Part shown: positions 16,789 through 25,281 of the stretch, piece after piece
Layout: each line of letters begins with the position of its first letter
How positions within the stretch are numbered: position 1 is the stretch's first letter
Assembly: GCF_030504545.1 (NCBI RefSeq)
Contig: NZ_JAUKWP010000006.1
Coordinates: forward strand, 258 to 64,257
DNA: 64,000 nucleotides
Source of the DNA: Lactobacillus sp. YT155
GTDB taxonomy: Bacteria; Bacillota; Bacilli; Lactobacillales; Lactobacillaceae
Direction: 5' to 3'
Program-made: the position numbers and the translations under genes
Notes under the pieces: model-generated
The model's database searches: none
Told to the model about the DNA's origin: nothing
The model's input: only the letters and a program-made list of their open reading frames with translations

Positions 16789-18216
16789 ATGACAAAAAGT
16801 ATTGTCGGTGTAACAAAATGTCCCGTAGGGATTGCCCATACATATATGGCAGCTGAGAAACTAGAACAAGCTGCAAAAAAAATGGGTTATGAAGTAAAAA
16901 TGGAAACACAAGGTGCTTCCGGAACAGAAAATGAATTGACAGCAGAAGATATCAAAAACGCTGATTTCGTCGTTTTTGCAGCTGATGTTGCTGTTGATGG
17001 TATGGATCGTTTTGTTGGTAAGAAGGTCATCTTTGGTGACACACCAGCAGCTATTAAAGATTCAGAAGAGTTAATTAACAGAATTAAAGATACACCCGTT
17101 TATAACGGTGCTGGTTCAAGCAAGAGTGAAGATGACAGTGAAGAACCAACTCAAAAATCAGGTCAACAAAGACCAGCAGTTAAACAATTATTGAATGGTG
17201 TATCACACATGATTCCATTCGTTGTTGTTGGTGGATTGTTCATTGCTCTATCAATTGCTATTGGTGGACATGCTACAGCTCAAGGGATGGTAATTCCTGA
17301 AGGAACTATCTGGGCTAAGATGAACGCTATTGGTGTTTTTGGATTCACATTGATGATTCCAATTCTTGCTGGTTATATTGGTGATGCTATCGCCGGACGT
17401 GCTGCATTAGCACCAGTTATGATTTCAGCTATGGTTGCTAACTCACCAGATATTTTAGGAACAAAAGCTGGTACAGGATTCTTAGGTGCTATTCTTATCG
17501 GTTTCGCTGGTGGATATTTAGTTAAATGGATGAACAGTTGGAAAGTACCAAAGGACCTACGTCCAGTTATGCCAATCTTTGTTATTCCATTGTTGGGAAC
17601 CGCTATTTTATCAGGATTATTCGTCTTCTTATTAGGTGGACCAATTTCTTGGTTGATGACAGCTCTACAAGATATGCTAACCGCACTTGCTAAGAACCCA
17701 TCAACAAGTATTATTCTTGGAGCTATTATCGGTGTCATGGTTGCTTCAGATATGGGTGGCCCAATCAACAAAATTGCCTTCCTATTCGGTGTTGCTTCAA
17801 TTACCGCTAACGCTCCACAAATCATGGGAATCGTTGCCTGTTGTGTTGCCGTACCACCATTGACAGTAGGTGTTGCTGCATCAACACGTGGTAAATTATT
17901 CAGTAAAGAAGAATCATCAGCATCAATCCCAGCTATCTTGATGGGACTAATCGGAATTACCGAAGGTGCAATTCCATTCGCTGCTGCAAATCCAAAACGT
18001 GTCTTCCCAAGTATCATGATTGGTAGTGCTGTTGCCGGAATTATGGGAGCAATCTTCAAGATTACTGACGTTGTACCTCATGGTGGACCAATTGTTGGTG
18101 TACTAGGTGCAACAAACAACTTAGGATTATTCCTATTATCAATTGTAATTGGTGTAGCTGTAGGATCACTATTGTTGATTTTTCTACAATCAAGAGCAGT
18201 TAAAAAAGCAAAATAA
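16789..18216 (+). CDS. PTS EIIBC component, fructose family
   Basis: A 475-residue fusion. Residues 1-100 are EIIB-Fru with the phospho-cysteine at position 11 (GVTKCPVGIAHTYMAAEKL). A hydrophilic linker rich in Ser/Asp/Glu (about 104-125) leads to an EIIC-Fru membrane domain of about nine or ten helices, with the substrate-site segments SDMGGPINKIAF and GLIGITEGAIPFAA. It takes up a sugar and phosphorylates it. GGGAGAG precedes the ATG. Missing from the locus are a phosphofructokinase and a glycosidase, so the fate of the product is not encoded here. Confidence 0.92.
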   Translation: MTKSIVGVTKCPVGIAHTYMAAEKLEQAAKKMGYEVKMETQGASGTENELTAEDIKNADFVVFAADVAVDGMDRFVGKKVIFGDTPAAIKDSEELINRIKDTPVYNGAGSSKSEDDSEEPTQKSGQQRPAVKQLLNGVSHMIPFVVVGGLFIALSIAIGGHATAQGMVIPEGTIWAKMNAIGVFGFTLMIPILAGYIGDAIAGRAALAPVMISAMVANSPDILGTKAGTGFLGAILIGFAGGYLVKWMNSWKVPKDLRPVMPIFVIPLLGTAILSGLFVFLLGGPISWLMTALQDMLTALAKNPSTSIILGAIIGVMVASDMGGPINKIAFLFGVASITANAPQIMGIVACCVAVPPLTVGVAASTRGKLFSKEESSASIPAILMGLIGITEGAIPFAAANPKRVFPSIMIGSAVAGIMGAIFKITDVVPHGGPIVGVLGATNNLGLFLLSIVIGVAVGSLLLIFLQSRAVKKAK

Positions 18217-18330
18217 GAACGTGTAAAAAAGTGAATGCTAAGAAAAATGGCACTGAATTCTTTGAATTCAATGTCATTTTTATTTAGACGAAATTTTTGT
18301 TAACTTGAACGCGTTTCAAAAGTTCACTCT
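18217..18330. repeat. Dispersed intergenic hairpin element, copy A (contains terminator)
   Basis: A central stem AATGGCACTGAATTC / GAATTCAATGTCATT (18243-18283) ends in a T run and terminates the PTS operon. It is followed by ATTTAGACGAAA and by the tail GAACGCGTTTCAAAAGTT. The same order, central hairpin, TTTAG and a GAACTCGTTTCA-like tail, occurs at 38185-38310, 47985-48075 and 46300-46385 with different stems. Confidence 0.55.
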
Positions 18331-18500
18331 TTATTTTTATTTGTATTGTTTTTTACTAGTTCTTTTTCAAGTCTTTCAAAATCAGGACTTCCAAATTCGT
18401 GACCAATTGGTGGATAAAGATTAACTACTTTTTCGTTAATTACTCCACCGTGATAATCTTTGAATAATTCTTCTATAGTGATTTGATTTTTTTCAGTCAT
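18324..18500 (-). CDS. Small acidic protein resembling a PemI/MazE-type antitoxin tail
   Basis: A 58-residue soluble protein. ITIEELFKDYHGG followed by an IGHEFG segment resembles the toxin-binding C-terminus of PemI/MazE-like antitoxins of lactobacilli (LFKDYDG...GKPVG pattern), but no AbrB-type DNA-binding domain precedes it and no toxin gene is adjacent. The start at 18500 is chosen for GGAGG 10 nt upstream; a longer in-frame ATG at 18545 has no site. It could be an orphan antitoxin fragment or a conserved small protein of other function; the resemblance is from memory of the motif only. Confidence 0.55.
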   Translation of the reverse strand: MTEKNQITIEELFKDYHGGVINEKVVNLYPPIGHEFGSPDFERLEKELVKNNTNKNKE

Positions 18501-18622
18501 GCAGTTATCCTCCATAGAATGTGTGCTTATATGGTAACACATCAAAAAAGAGAAGACTCAATTTTTAACTTTCTAATAATTATTGGTAAACTATAGCTAT
18601 TAAATAAATATAGGAAGCTGAT

Positions 18623-19261
18623 ATGACAAAAGACTTTGAATACGAACAAATGTTAAATGGTGAATTATACAAAGCCATGCAAATTAAACCTGAGAACCGT
18701 TCCGATGAGGGTAAGGCGATTGCACAACAAATTAATAATCTTCCCATCAACAACACAAAAGAAATTGTTGAGATGGAACGCAAGTTATTTAAGAGAACTG
18801 GTAAGAATCTCTATATTAATCCACCAGTGCAAGTCGACTATGGCCGTCATGTTGAAATTGGTGATAATTTTTATGCTAACATGGATTGTATTTTTCTCGA
18901 CGTTAACAGCATTATTATTGGTGACAACGTTATGGTTGGACCAAGAACTAGTTTCTTAACAGCAGGACATCCGACTGATCCAGAAATTCGTGTTGATGGC
19001 TATGAGTTTGGTTACCCGATTAAAGTTGAAGACAATGTTTGGATAGGTGGTAATTGTACGATTATTGGTGGCGTGACAATTGGTAAAAATTCAATTGTTG
19101 GTGCTGGTGCAGTGGTGACAAAAGACGTTCCTGCTGATTCTATTGTCGGTGGCAATCCGGCACGAGTAATTCGCAAAGTTGGTATTGAAGATAAGAAAAA
19201 ATGGGCAAGACAAGTTGAACAATATCATAAGAAATTAAATGCCATGAATGAACTTAATTAG
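18623..19261 (+). CDS. Sugar O-acetyltransferase (maltose/galactoside type)
   Basis: A 212-residue left-handed beta-helix enzyme. The N-terminal Mac domain (MLNGELYKAMQIK) is followed by hexapeptide repeats (GDNFYANMDCIFLDVNSIII, IGGNCTIIGGVTIGKNSIVG) and the acetyl-CoA/His region FLTAGHPTDPEIR. It transfers acetyl from acetyl-CoA to sugars and may detoxify non-metabolised ones. AGGAAG lies before the ATG. Monocistronic, between the fructose-type PTS and manA. The acceptor sugar is unknown. Confidence 0.9.
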   Translation: MTKDFEYEQMLNGELYKAMQIKPENRSDEGKAIAQQINNLPINNTKEIVEMERKLFKRTGKNLYINPPVQVDYGRHVEIGDNFYANMDCIFLDVNSIIIGDNVMVGPRTSFLTAGHPTDPEIRVDGYEFGYPIKVEDNVWIGGNCTIIGGVTIGKNSIVGAGAVVTKDVPADSIVGGNPARVIRKVGIEDKKKWARQVEQYHKKLNAMNELN

Positions 19262-19339
19262 TTCAATTTTTCTAGTTGTAGAACACTGTCACAATGGTAA
19301 ACTAGAAAGGTAAATAATATAGAATAAGAGGATACAAAT

Positions 19340-20305
19340 TTGGAACCTTTATTTTTAAAACCATATTTTCAACCCAAAATTTGGGGTGGACGTAAGTTAG
19401 AACAAATATTTAATTATGATTTGCCAGAAGGCGATATCGGTGAATGTTGGGCGATTTCTGGACACCAACATGGACAAAGTACTGTTATCAATGGTGAATA
19501 CGCTGGAACAAAGTTGGGTGATTTGTGGAATGAACACCGCGAATTATTCGGCAATGCTCAAGGAGAGGTTTTCCCATTATTGACAAAAATTCTTGACGCT
19601 GAAGATAGCTTATCAGTTCAAGTTCATCCTGATAATGTCTATGCTAAAGAACATGAAGGTGAACTAGGAAAGACAGAATGTTGGTACATTATCGATGCTG
19701 ACGAAGGTGCAGAATTAATCTTCGGTCACAATGCTAAGACTCATGAAGAGTTGAATGAAATGCTAGAAAGTGGCGACTGGGATGACTTATTGAGATACGT
19801 ACCAGTTAAAAAAGGCGACTTCTTCTATGTGCCATCAGGAACCGTACATGCTTTGAACAAAGGTATCATGGTACTTGAAACCCAACAAAGTTCAGATACA
19901 ACTTATAGAATGTACGATTACGACCGTGTTGATAAGAAGACTGGTGAAAAACGTGAATTGCACATCAAGCAATCAGAAGACACAATTACAGTTCCACATG
20001 TTGATCCAAAAATTAACATTGAAACAGAAAAAGTTGGTGCTAGCACAATCAATACGTTCGTCCGCGCACCACAATCACCATTCTTTGCAGTCTATGAATG
20101 GCTGGTAAAAGACGAATTGAACTTGCAACACAAAGATGGTAAATATACTTTGGCATCAGTAATTACTGGTTCAGGTAAGCTAACTGCTGATGGTAAAGAC
20201 TATGATTTGAAAAAAGGTGACCACTTCCTAATTCCAGCCCAAATCAGTGACTGGACAATCAGTGGTGACTTGCAGTTGATTGCAAGTGAAAGTGAAGAAA
20301 AATAA
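19340..20305 (+). CDS. manA: Mannose-6-phosphate isomerase, class I
   Basis: A 321-residue type I phosphomannose isomerase with a cupin fold. Zinc-binding and active-site segments seen: LSVQVHPDNVYAKEH (about residue 95), GKTECWYIIDADEGAELIFG and YVPSGTVHAL (about 165). It interconverts mannose-6-P and fructose-6-P in the cytoplasm. It begins with TTG at 19340 after AAGAGG. Although 8 kb from the mannosidase operon, it supplies the next step after the ROK kinase. Single gene with its own terminator. Confidence 0.95.
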   Translation: MEPLFLKPYFQPKIWGGRKLEQIFNYDLPEGDIGECWAISGHQHGQSTVINGEYAGTKLGDLWNEHRELFGNAQGEVFPLLTKILDAEDSLSVQVHPDNVYAKEHEGELGKTECWYIIDADEGAELIFGHNAKTHEELNEMLESGDWDDLLRYVPVKKGDFFYVPSGTVHALNKGIMVLETQQSSDTTYRMYDYDRVDKKTGEKRELHIKQSEDTITVPHVDPKINIETEKVGASTINTFVRAPQSPFFAVYEWLVKDELNLQHKDGKYTLASVITGSGKLTADGKDYDLKKGDHFLIPAQISDWTISGDLQLIASESEEK

Positions 20306-20326
20306 GGGAAAATAGTATGCGGTACG

Positions 20327-20358
20327 AAGACCTAATCTTTAATGATTAGGTCTTTTTA
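20327..20358 (+). terminator. Rho-independent terminator after manA
   Basis: Perfect 11-bp arms AAGACCTAATC / GATTAGGTCTT with a 6-nt loop and T run. Confidence 0.9.
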
Positions 20359-20387
20359 TTTTCAATTTAATTTTTTAGTTATTAAAA

Positions 20388-20417
20388 TTGTAAGAGTGTT
20401 CAATTAAATTCTAATAT
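20388..20417 (+). promoter_or_regulatory. Possible promoter of the ascorbate-family PTS operon
   Basis: TTGTAA (20388-20393), 18-bp spacer, TAATAT (20412-20417). A moderate match; the operon is expected to need activation by its PRD regulator. Confidence 0.35.
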
Positions 20418-20485
20418 GATAATAAATTATTTGGTCTTCTTGGAATGTGAAAGCAGAAATATAATTTCATTGGATGGTGATAAAT

Positions 20486-22093
20486 GTGAATAAAAATGAA
20501 TTAAGTAGTAAAGAGAGAAGAATAGTTATTTTAATAAGGCTATTTAATCATGAACATTTAAGCTATCAGCAATTGTCGGAAGAATATTATGTTTCCAGAA
20601 GTAGTATTGCCAATGATATTTCTTTTATAAAAGAAATATTAAGTCAGGAAAATTTGAAATTGAATTTTGATAATTCTGGAACATTTTTTGCAGGAGGTGA
20701 AATTCAAGTACAGAAGATTTTGAATAAACTAATCATCAATCATCCTGAAAATGAAAATTTAGTTCTAAAAAAAGATTTATTGGATCAAGTTGAGAATAAT
20801 TTGAAATCATCGATTGAGAAATTGAATGTAGAGATTCCCGGTGGATTTATCAAAAATATAGTTATCTCGATTTCGGTGATGATTACTAGGTTGCAAGCAG
20901 GAAATAAGATTATTTTTGGAATCAATTCTGAATTAGACGATACATTTTTAAACTTTGATAACTATCCGTTGATTTATGAACTATTAGATCAAATGGGATT
21001 AAGAGATGAGTTTAATTTTAGTAATGACGAATTAAAATATCTTACTTATACAATTCTTGGAAGCGGACTCTCATTATTTATGAGTGAAGGAAAAATTCCA
21101 GTTTCTTTTGGTAATGAAGTTAAAAAACTAATATCTAACGTTGGTAAAGGTATTACGGTTGATTTTTCAAAAGATGAAAAACTAAAAAATGATTTAATTG
21201 TTCATTTATATCAATTAGTAGTGCGCGTTAGAGGTCAAATAGTTGTTGTGAATCCAATGCTCGAGTCAGTTAAACGTAATTATTCTGCTTTGTATGGGGT
21301 AGTTTGGCTGGCTTTAGATGAGTTCAGTAAGAAATTTAAAATCAAAATACCAGATGACGAAGTCGGATTTATAACTATACATTTTCAAGCTTCGTTAGAA
21401 AGAACACAACGTACAAAGAGAATTTTATTTGTTTGCCCAAACGGAATTGGAACTAGTTCTTTTGTTTCATCAAAAATAAAAAGAGTAATGCCAAATATTG
21501 ACAGTATAGAAATAGCATCTATGAATAAGTTAAAAAAAATGAATTTAAAAAATGTTGATTTGATTATTTCAACTGTTGAATTGAATGACTTAAAGACTCC
21601 AATTGTCAATATTTCTCCGATGGTTACAAAAAAAGATTTGATGAGAATAATGAGCAGTTATATAGATTTGATAAATAACAAGAAAAGCTACAAACAAAAC
21701 TTTGATAGTGAAATTATAAAAAAAGTTTATTTCAAAAAGATAAGTACCGAAAAAGAAGCTGTTGAATTTCTTGTAAATGAAAGTGAAGACAGTGTGATTG
21801 ATAAAGTAAAGTTTTTAGACTCGATATTTGAGCGAGAAGAATTACAGTCAACCTATCTAGGTAACGGTTTTGTCATACCACATGGAAATCCCGAATATGT
21901 TAAGTCGTCATCTGTTTCTATAGTAGCACTAGATGATCCTATTAAATGGGGAAGTCATTCGGTAGATATCGTAGCGTTATTGATGATAAAAGCTGAAGAC
22001 TCATCCAAGTTGGAAGGCGTGATGCAGTTTCTTATGAATGGAATTGATGATAAGAATTGGTTTATATCAAAATTGATGGAAGTGATAGATTAA
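20486..22093 (+). CDS. PRD-containing PTS-responsive transcriptional regulator (ascorbate-type locus)
   Basis: About 535 residues. The order is an N-terminal HTH (LSYQQLSEEYYVSRSSIANDI), PRD domains (about 160-390), an EIIB-like domain with cysteine in ILFVCPNGIGTSSFVSSKI, and an EIIA-like C-terminus with FVIPHGNPEYV. It has one HTH where the regulator at 14432 has two. I place the start at GTG 20486 because GGTGAT (20476-20481) fits the anti-Shine-Dalgarno with correct spacing; an ATG at 20474 is possible. Its stop overlaps the IIA start (TAATG), so the regulator and PTS are translationally coupled. Confidence 0.85.
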   Translation: MNKNELSSKERRIVILIRLFNHEHLSYQQLSEEYYVSRSSIANDISFIKEILSQENLKLNFDNSGTFFAGGEIQVQKILNKLIINHPENENLVLKKDLLDQVENNLKSSIEKLNVEIPGGFIKNIVISISVMITRLQAGNKIIFGINSELDDTFLNFDNYPLIYELLDQMGLRDEFNFSNDELKYLTYTILGSGLSLFMSEGKIPVSFGNEVKKLISNVGKGITVDFSKDEKLKNDLIVHLYQLVVRVRGQIVVVNPMLESVKRNYSALYGVVWLALDEFSKKFKIKIPDDEVGFITIHFQASLERTQRTKRILFVCPNGIGTSSFVSSKIKRVMPNIDSIEIASMNKLKKMNLKNVDLIISTVELNDLKTPIVNISPMVTKKDLMRIMSSYIDLINNKKSYKQNFDSEIIKKVYFKKISTEKEAVEFLVNESEDSVIDKVKFLDSIFEREELQSTYLGNGFVIPHGNPEYVKSSSVSIVALDDPIKWGSHSVDIVALLMIKAEDSSKLEGVMQFLMNGIDDKNWFISKLMEVID

Positions 22094-22521
22094 TGAGTAC
22101 AGTTAGATTATTACCAAGTGAAAATATAAAAATAGTAGATAAGCAAATGGACTGGAAAGAAGCAATCAGTCTTGCTGCAAAACCCTTACTTGAAAATAAT
22201 AATATCAGTCAAGTTTATATCGATAACATGATTGAGAGTGTTGAAGTTAATGGTCCCTATATGGTTTTAAATGATTACTTTGCACTTTTACACGCCAAAC
22301 CAGGTGTAGGTGTTAATGAGCAAGGAATGAGTCTTATGGTAACAAAAGACGAAATAGATATGCTGGGGAAGCCAATTAAAATATTTTTAGTTTTAGCAGC
22401 AGAAAATAGTGACAGTCACTTGAAGAATCTTCAAAAACTAATGGATATCTTCATGAACGAACAAAACTATCAAGACATTTTAAAAGGTGATAAGAAAAGA
22501 ATTAATAAAATTTTTGGATAG
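22093..22521 (+). CDS. PTS EIIA component, ascorbate (UlaC-like) family
   Basis: A 142-residue EIIA of the type-2 fold. The phospho-histidine is H67 in FALLHAKPGVGVNEQ, the form typical of the UlaC/SgaA group. Start at 22093 overlaps the regulator stop by one base; the preceding GGAAGTGA can serve as ribosome site. It phosphorylates the EIIB encoded next. An earlier in-frame ATG at 22057 lies deep in the regulator gene and was not used. Confidence 0.85.
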   Translation: MSTVRLLPSENIKIVDKQMDWKEAISLAAKPLLENNNISQVYIDNMIESVEVNGPYMVLNDYFALLHAKPGVGVNEQGMSLMVTKDEIDMLGKPIKIFLVLAAENSDSHLKNLQKLMDIFMNEQNYQDILKGDKKRINKIFG

Positions 22522-22530
22522 GAGTATATT

Positions 22531-22809
22531 ATGAAAATTTTGGCTGTTTGTGGGTTTGGTGTAGGAAGCTCTATGGTACTAAAAATGTCGTTAGACAAGG
22601 TTGTGAAAGAATTAGGTATTGATGCTACTGTAGAAAATACAGATATTTCAACAGCAAAAGCAACTGATGCGGATGTTTATTTCACAAGTCATGAATTATT
22701 ACCTGAACTTCAAGAATCAACTAAAAACCCTGTTTATCCAATTAAGAAGTATATGGATACAGCAGAAGTAAAAGAAAAACTAAACGAATATTTGAGTGAG
22801 AAAGGATAA
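22531..22809 (+). CDS. PTS EIIB component, ascorbate (UlaB-like) family
   Basis: A 92-residue EIIB. The phosphorylated cysteine is C7 in ILAVCGFGVGSSMVLKMSL, the pattern of the lactose/ascorbate EIIB superfamily, and the genomic partner is a UlaA-type EIIC. TAGGAG precedes the ATG and the gene sits 9 bp after IIA. Confidence 0.88.
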   Translation: MKILAVCGFGVGSSMVLKMSLDKVVKELGIDATVENTDISTAKATDADVYFTSHELLPELQESTKNPVYPIKKYMDTAEVKEKLNEYLSEKG

Positions 22810-22813
22810 TACA

Positions 22814-24064
22814 ATGGATTTTATTACAGAAAATATCTTAAAAAACCCTCCAATTTTGCTTGGGCTTATTGCAATGATTGGTTTATTACTACAAAGAAAA
22901 CCGTTTTCTGAAACAATTAAAGGTTCCCTAACGGCAGCATTTGGAATGGTTATTTTGACTGCTGGAGTCAATATGATGACAGGAACAATTGCTCCTATTA
23001 ATACGGCTGTTCAGACGCAATTAGGCTTGTCAGTATCTAAGGGATTATCTGATGTGACATTTACTGCTAATTACGGAGGATCAGTTGGATTAGCTATGTT
23101 TTTTGGATTAATTCTCCACTTACTAATTGCTAGATTCACACCAGTAAAAACAATCTTCCTAACTGGACATATGTTATGGTGGTTCCCATTTGTATTTATT
23201 GCCGCAGGGGTCGAAGCTGGATTAAAGGGTACTGTTTTAATCGCTTTCGGAGCTGTTTTCTCAGCTTGTTATTGGTCATTCATGCCATGGATTATGCGTA
23301 AGTATGTTTGGGATGCAACTGGTGATGACTCATTCTTAATTGGTCATCCAACCGGGATTCTTTCGTTACTATCCGGATTCATTGCTAAAAGAGTTGGTAA
23401 CAAAAAGAAATCAACAGAAGATATTAATGTTCCTAAGAATTTGTCTTTCTTCAGAGAAATTTCAATTACAGGTGCATTAGTAATGTTTCTTATGAATATT
23501 GTTGTTGGAATTATTGCTCCAGTATTAGTACCAAAAGGCGGTAACTTATTCATGTTTTCAGTAAATGCCGGACTAAACTTTGGTGCTGGACTTTTAATCA
23601 TGTTATATGGTGTCCGTTTACTTATTAATCAAATTATTCCTGCTTTCCAAGGAATTGCTGAAAAAGTTGTTCCTGGTGCAAAACCAGCATTTGATATTCC
23701 AATTTTGTTTAACTATAAACCAAATGCTGTAATTATTGGATTCATCGTTGCAATGATTACTTCAACAGTATTAATTGTTATTTCGAATACATTTAACATA
23801 TTTGGTGTAATGATTGTTCCCTTAGTTATTACTAGTTTCTTTGAATGTGGTGGTGCTGCTGTAATTGGCGAAGGACAAGGTGGTTTAAGAGGTGCAATTA
23901 TAGGAACCGCAACTGCATCAATCTTGATGGTTGCATTAGTTGGTATCTCCGCTGCAATTTTCCACACGACTATTCAAAACTGGATTCTCATTTTCGGTGG
24001 TAATGACTTATCATTATGGGGAATTATTGCCAAATTATTTGGATCGCTATTTGGAGGTATTTAG
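22814..24064 (+). CDS. PTS EIIC component, ascorbate (UlaA-like) family
   Basis: A 416-residue membrane permease with about 11 helices. Family segments: GSLTAAFGMVILTAGVNMM near the N-terminus, LTGHMLWWFPFVF and CGGAAVIGEGQGGLRGAIIG. The EIIC-Ula family carries L-ascorbate in E. coli, but many homologues carry other sugars. The start is ATG 22814 behind AAAGGA; an in-frame GTG at 22796 overlaps the IIB end. No UlaD/E/F-type ascorbate enzymes are nearby, only a SIS-domain gene, which argues against ascorbate as the substrate. Confidence 0.88.
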   Translation: MDFITENILKNPPILLGLIAMIGLLLQRKPFSETIKGSLTAAFGMVILTAGVNMMTGTIAPINTAVQTQLGLSVSKGLSDVTFTANYGGSVGLAMFFGLILHLLIARFTPVKTIFLTGHMLWWFPFVFIAAGVEAGLKGTVLIAFGAVFSACYWSFMPWIMRKYVWDATGDDSFLIGHPTGILSLLSGFIAKRVGNKKKSTEDINVPKNLSFFREISITGALVMFLMNIVVGIIAPVLVPKGGNLFMFSVNAGLNFGAGLLIMLYGVRLLINQIIPAFQGIAEKVVPGAKPAFDIPILFNYKPNAVIIGFIVAMITSTVLIVISNTFNIFGVMIVPLVITSFFECGGAAVIGEGQGGLRGAIIGTATASILMVALVGISAAIFHTTIQNWILIFGGNDLSLWGIIAKLFGSLFGGI

Positions 24065-24066
24065 AT

Positions 24067-24801
24067 ATGCTCCAATATTTTGAGAAAGTAAGTTCACTTT
24101 TAAAAGAAGTTGAAACTAAAGAAAAAAAGAATATCAAACTAGCTATTGATGCATTATATGAAGCCAATGTTAATAAAAATTCTATTTATATTTTTGGTGC
24201 TAGTCATGCTGGGATTTTGGCTGAAGAAATGTATTATCGAGCTGGCGGAATGATGAATATCAATGCAATTTTTGGACAAGAAGTAATGCTTGATAGAAGT
24301 CCAATTACTTTTACTAGTAAGATGGAAAGACTGGAGGGGTATGGAACTAACTTGGCATCTACAGTCGATTTTCAAGCAAACGATATCTTAATTTTACATT
24401 CTGTCTCTGGTAGAAATCCTGTAACTTTGGAACTTGCGATTGAAGCAAGGAAAAGAGGCGTAAAAGTAATTTCTATAACTAATTTAGAATATTCTAAGAC
24501 TGTTACAAGTCGCCACTCTTCAAAAAAAAGATTGTTTGAGTTATCAGATATTGTAATTGATAATCATGGGGATGTTGGGGATGGAAGTTGTGAAGTTCCT
24601 GGAATGAAACAAAAAGTTGGACCAACATCTACGGTTGTGGGAGCTTCAATTCTAAATTCAATTATTGTTGAAGTTTCTAAGTTACTTGTTGAAAATGGAA
24701 GTAAAGCTCCGGTATTTTACTCTGCTAATATTGATGGCGGGGATGAATTGAATAATGAACTGTTTAATGAATTCAAACAAATGATTCATTATAAGTATTA
24801 A
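24067..24801 (+). CDS. SIS-domain sugar-phosphate-binding protein (UPF0309-like)
   Basis: A 244-residue protein with one SIS domain. Visible are the sugar-phosphate-binding loops IYIFGASHAGILAEEMYYRA (about 38-57) and ILILHSVSGRNPVTLELAIEA (about 107), then VISITNLEYSK. SIS domains bind or isomerise phosphosugars, often amino sugars. It begins 2 bp after the EIIC stop, so it should handle the phosphosugar imported by this PTS, for example as an isomerase or etherase-like enzyme. Exact chemistry unknown. Confidence 0.8.
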   Translation: MLQYFEKVSSLLKEVETKEKKNIKLAIDALYEANVNKNSIYIFGASHAGILAEEMYYRAGGMMNINAIFGQEVMLDRSPITFTSKMERLEGYGTNLASTVDFQANDILILHSVSGRNPVTLELAIEARKRGVKVISITNLEYSKTVTSRHSSKKRLFELSDIVIDNHGDVGDGSCEVPGMKQKVGPTSTVVGASILNSIIVEVSKLLVENGSKAPVFYSANIDGGDELNNELFNEFKQMIHYKY

Positions 24802-24803
24802 AT

Positions 24804-24839
24804 AAAAAAGCAAACAAGTTAATCTTGTTTGCTTTTTTA
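24804..24839 (+). terminator. Rho-independent terminator after the SIS-domain gene
   Basis: AAAAAAGCAAACAAG / CTTGTTTGCTTTTTT perfect arms around TTAAT. Confidence 0.9.
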
Positions 24840-24849
24840 TTTAAAAACA

Positions 24850-24868
24850 TTTTCCTACACTAGGAAAA
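24850..24868. promoter_or_regulatory. Perfect palindrome upstream of the cellobiose-type PTS promoter
   Basis: TTTTCCTA / TAGGAAAA arms around CAC, centred about 25 bp before the putative -35. This is a suitable position for an activator, most simply the PRD regulator encoded at 26936. No T run follows in a terminator-like way. Confidence 0.5.
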
Positions 24869-24880
24869 TTTCTTATTAAT

Positions 24881-24934
24881 TTGTTTTATCACAAGCTATT
24901 AATATAAAGATAAGCTTTAATGTAAGCGATTACA
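24881..24934 (+). promoter_or_regulatory. Promoter and cre site of the cellobiose-type PTS operon
   Basis: TTGTTT (24881-24886), 16-bp spacer, TATAAA (24903-24908). TGTAAGCGATTACA at 24921-24934 matches the CcpA consensus TGWAANCGNTNWCA at every position and sits just after the expected transcription start. This predicts carbon catabolite repression. Confidence 0.75.
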
Positions 24935-24960
24935 GAAACATCAAATAGGAGGAAAGAAGA

Positions 24961-25272
24961 ATGACAAAAGTCTTACTCGTTTGTGGTAGTGGTGCATCAA
25001 GTGGATTTATGGCAGCTGCTGCAAGGAAAGCTGTTAAGAAAGCAGGTAGCGAAATTGAATTCAAGGCGCGGAGTGATTCAGAATTGGGAGAATTCTTAGA
25101 GGGAACAGATTTACTATTAATTGCCCCACATTTGAAATACATGCTTGATGATGCTCAAAAAGATGCAGATAAATACAATGTAAAAGTTGCTATTATTCCT
25201 CAAAAAGTTTATGGAGCCCTTGATGGTGATGGACTCTTGAAGTATGCAGAAGAGCAATTAAATATAGGATAG
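24961..25272 (+). CDS. PTS EIIB component, lactose/cellobiose family
   Basis: A 103-residue EIIB-Lac/Cel protein. The phospho-cysteine lies in VLLVCGSGASSGFMAAAARKA (Cys 8). It relays phosphate from EIIA to the incoming sugar. GGAGGAAAG precedes the ATG. First gene of IIB-IIA-IIC-regulator-GH1, an order common for beta-glucoside operons. Confidence 0.92.
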   Translation: MTKVLLVCGSGASSGFMAAAARKAVKKAGSEIEFKARSDSELGEFLEGTDLLLIAPHLKYMLDDAQKDADKYNVKVAIIPQKVYGALDGDGLLKYAEEQLNIG

Positions 25273-25281
25273 GTGATTTAA

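Noticed and set aside
17373-18059. Long minus-strand open frame (228 codons)
   Set aside because: Antisense to the EIIC domain of the fructose-family PTS; hydrophobic codon bias on the plus strand creates it. No ribosome site or family motif.
18303-18317. cre-like GAACGCGTTTCA in the hairpin element after the fructose-type PTS
   Set aside because: One base shorter than the CcpA consensus spacing and located downstream of a terminator; better explained by the repeat tail shared with other copies.
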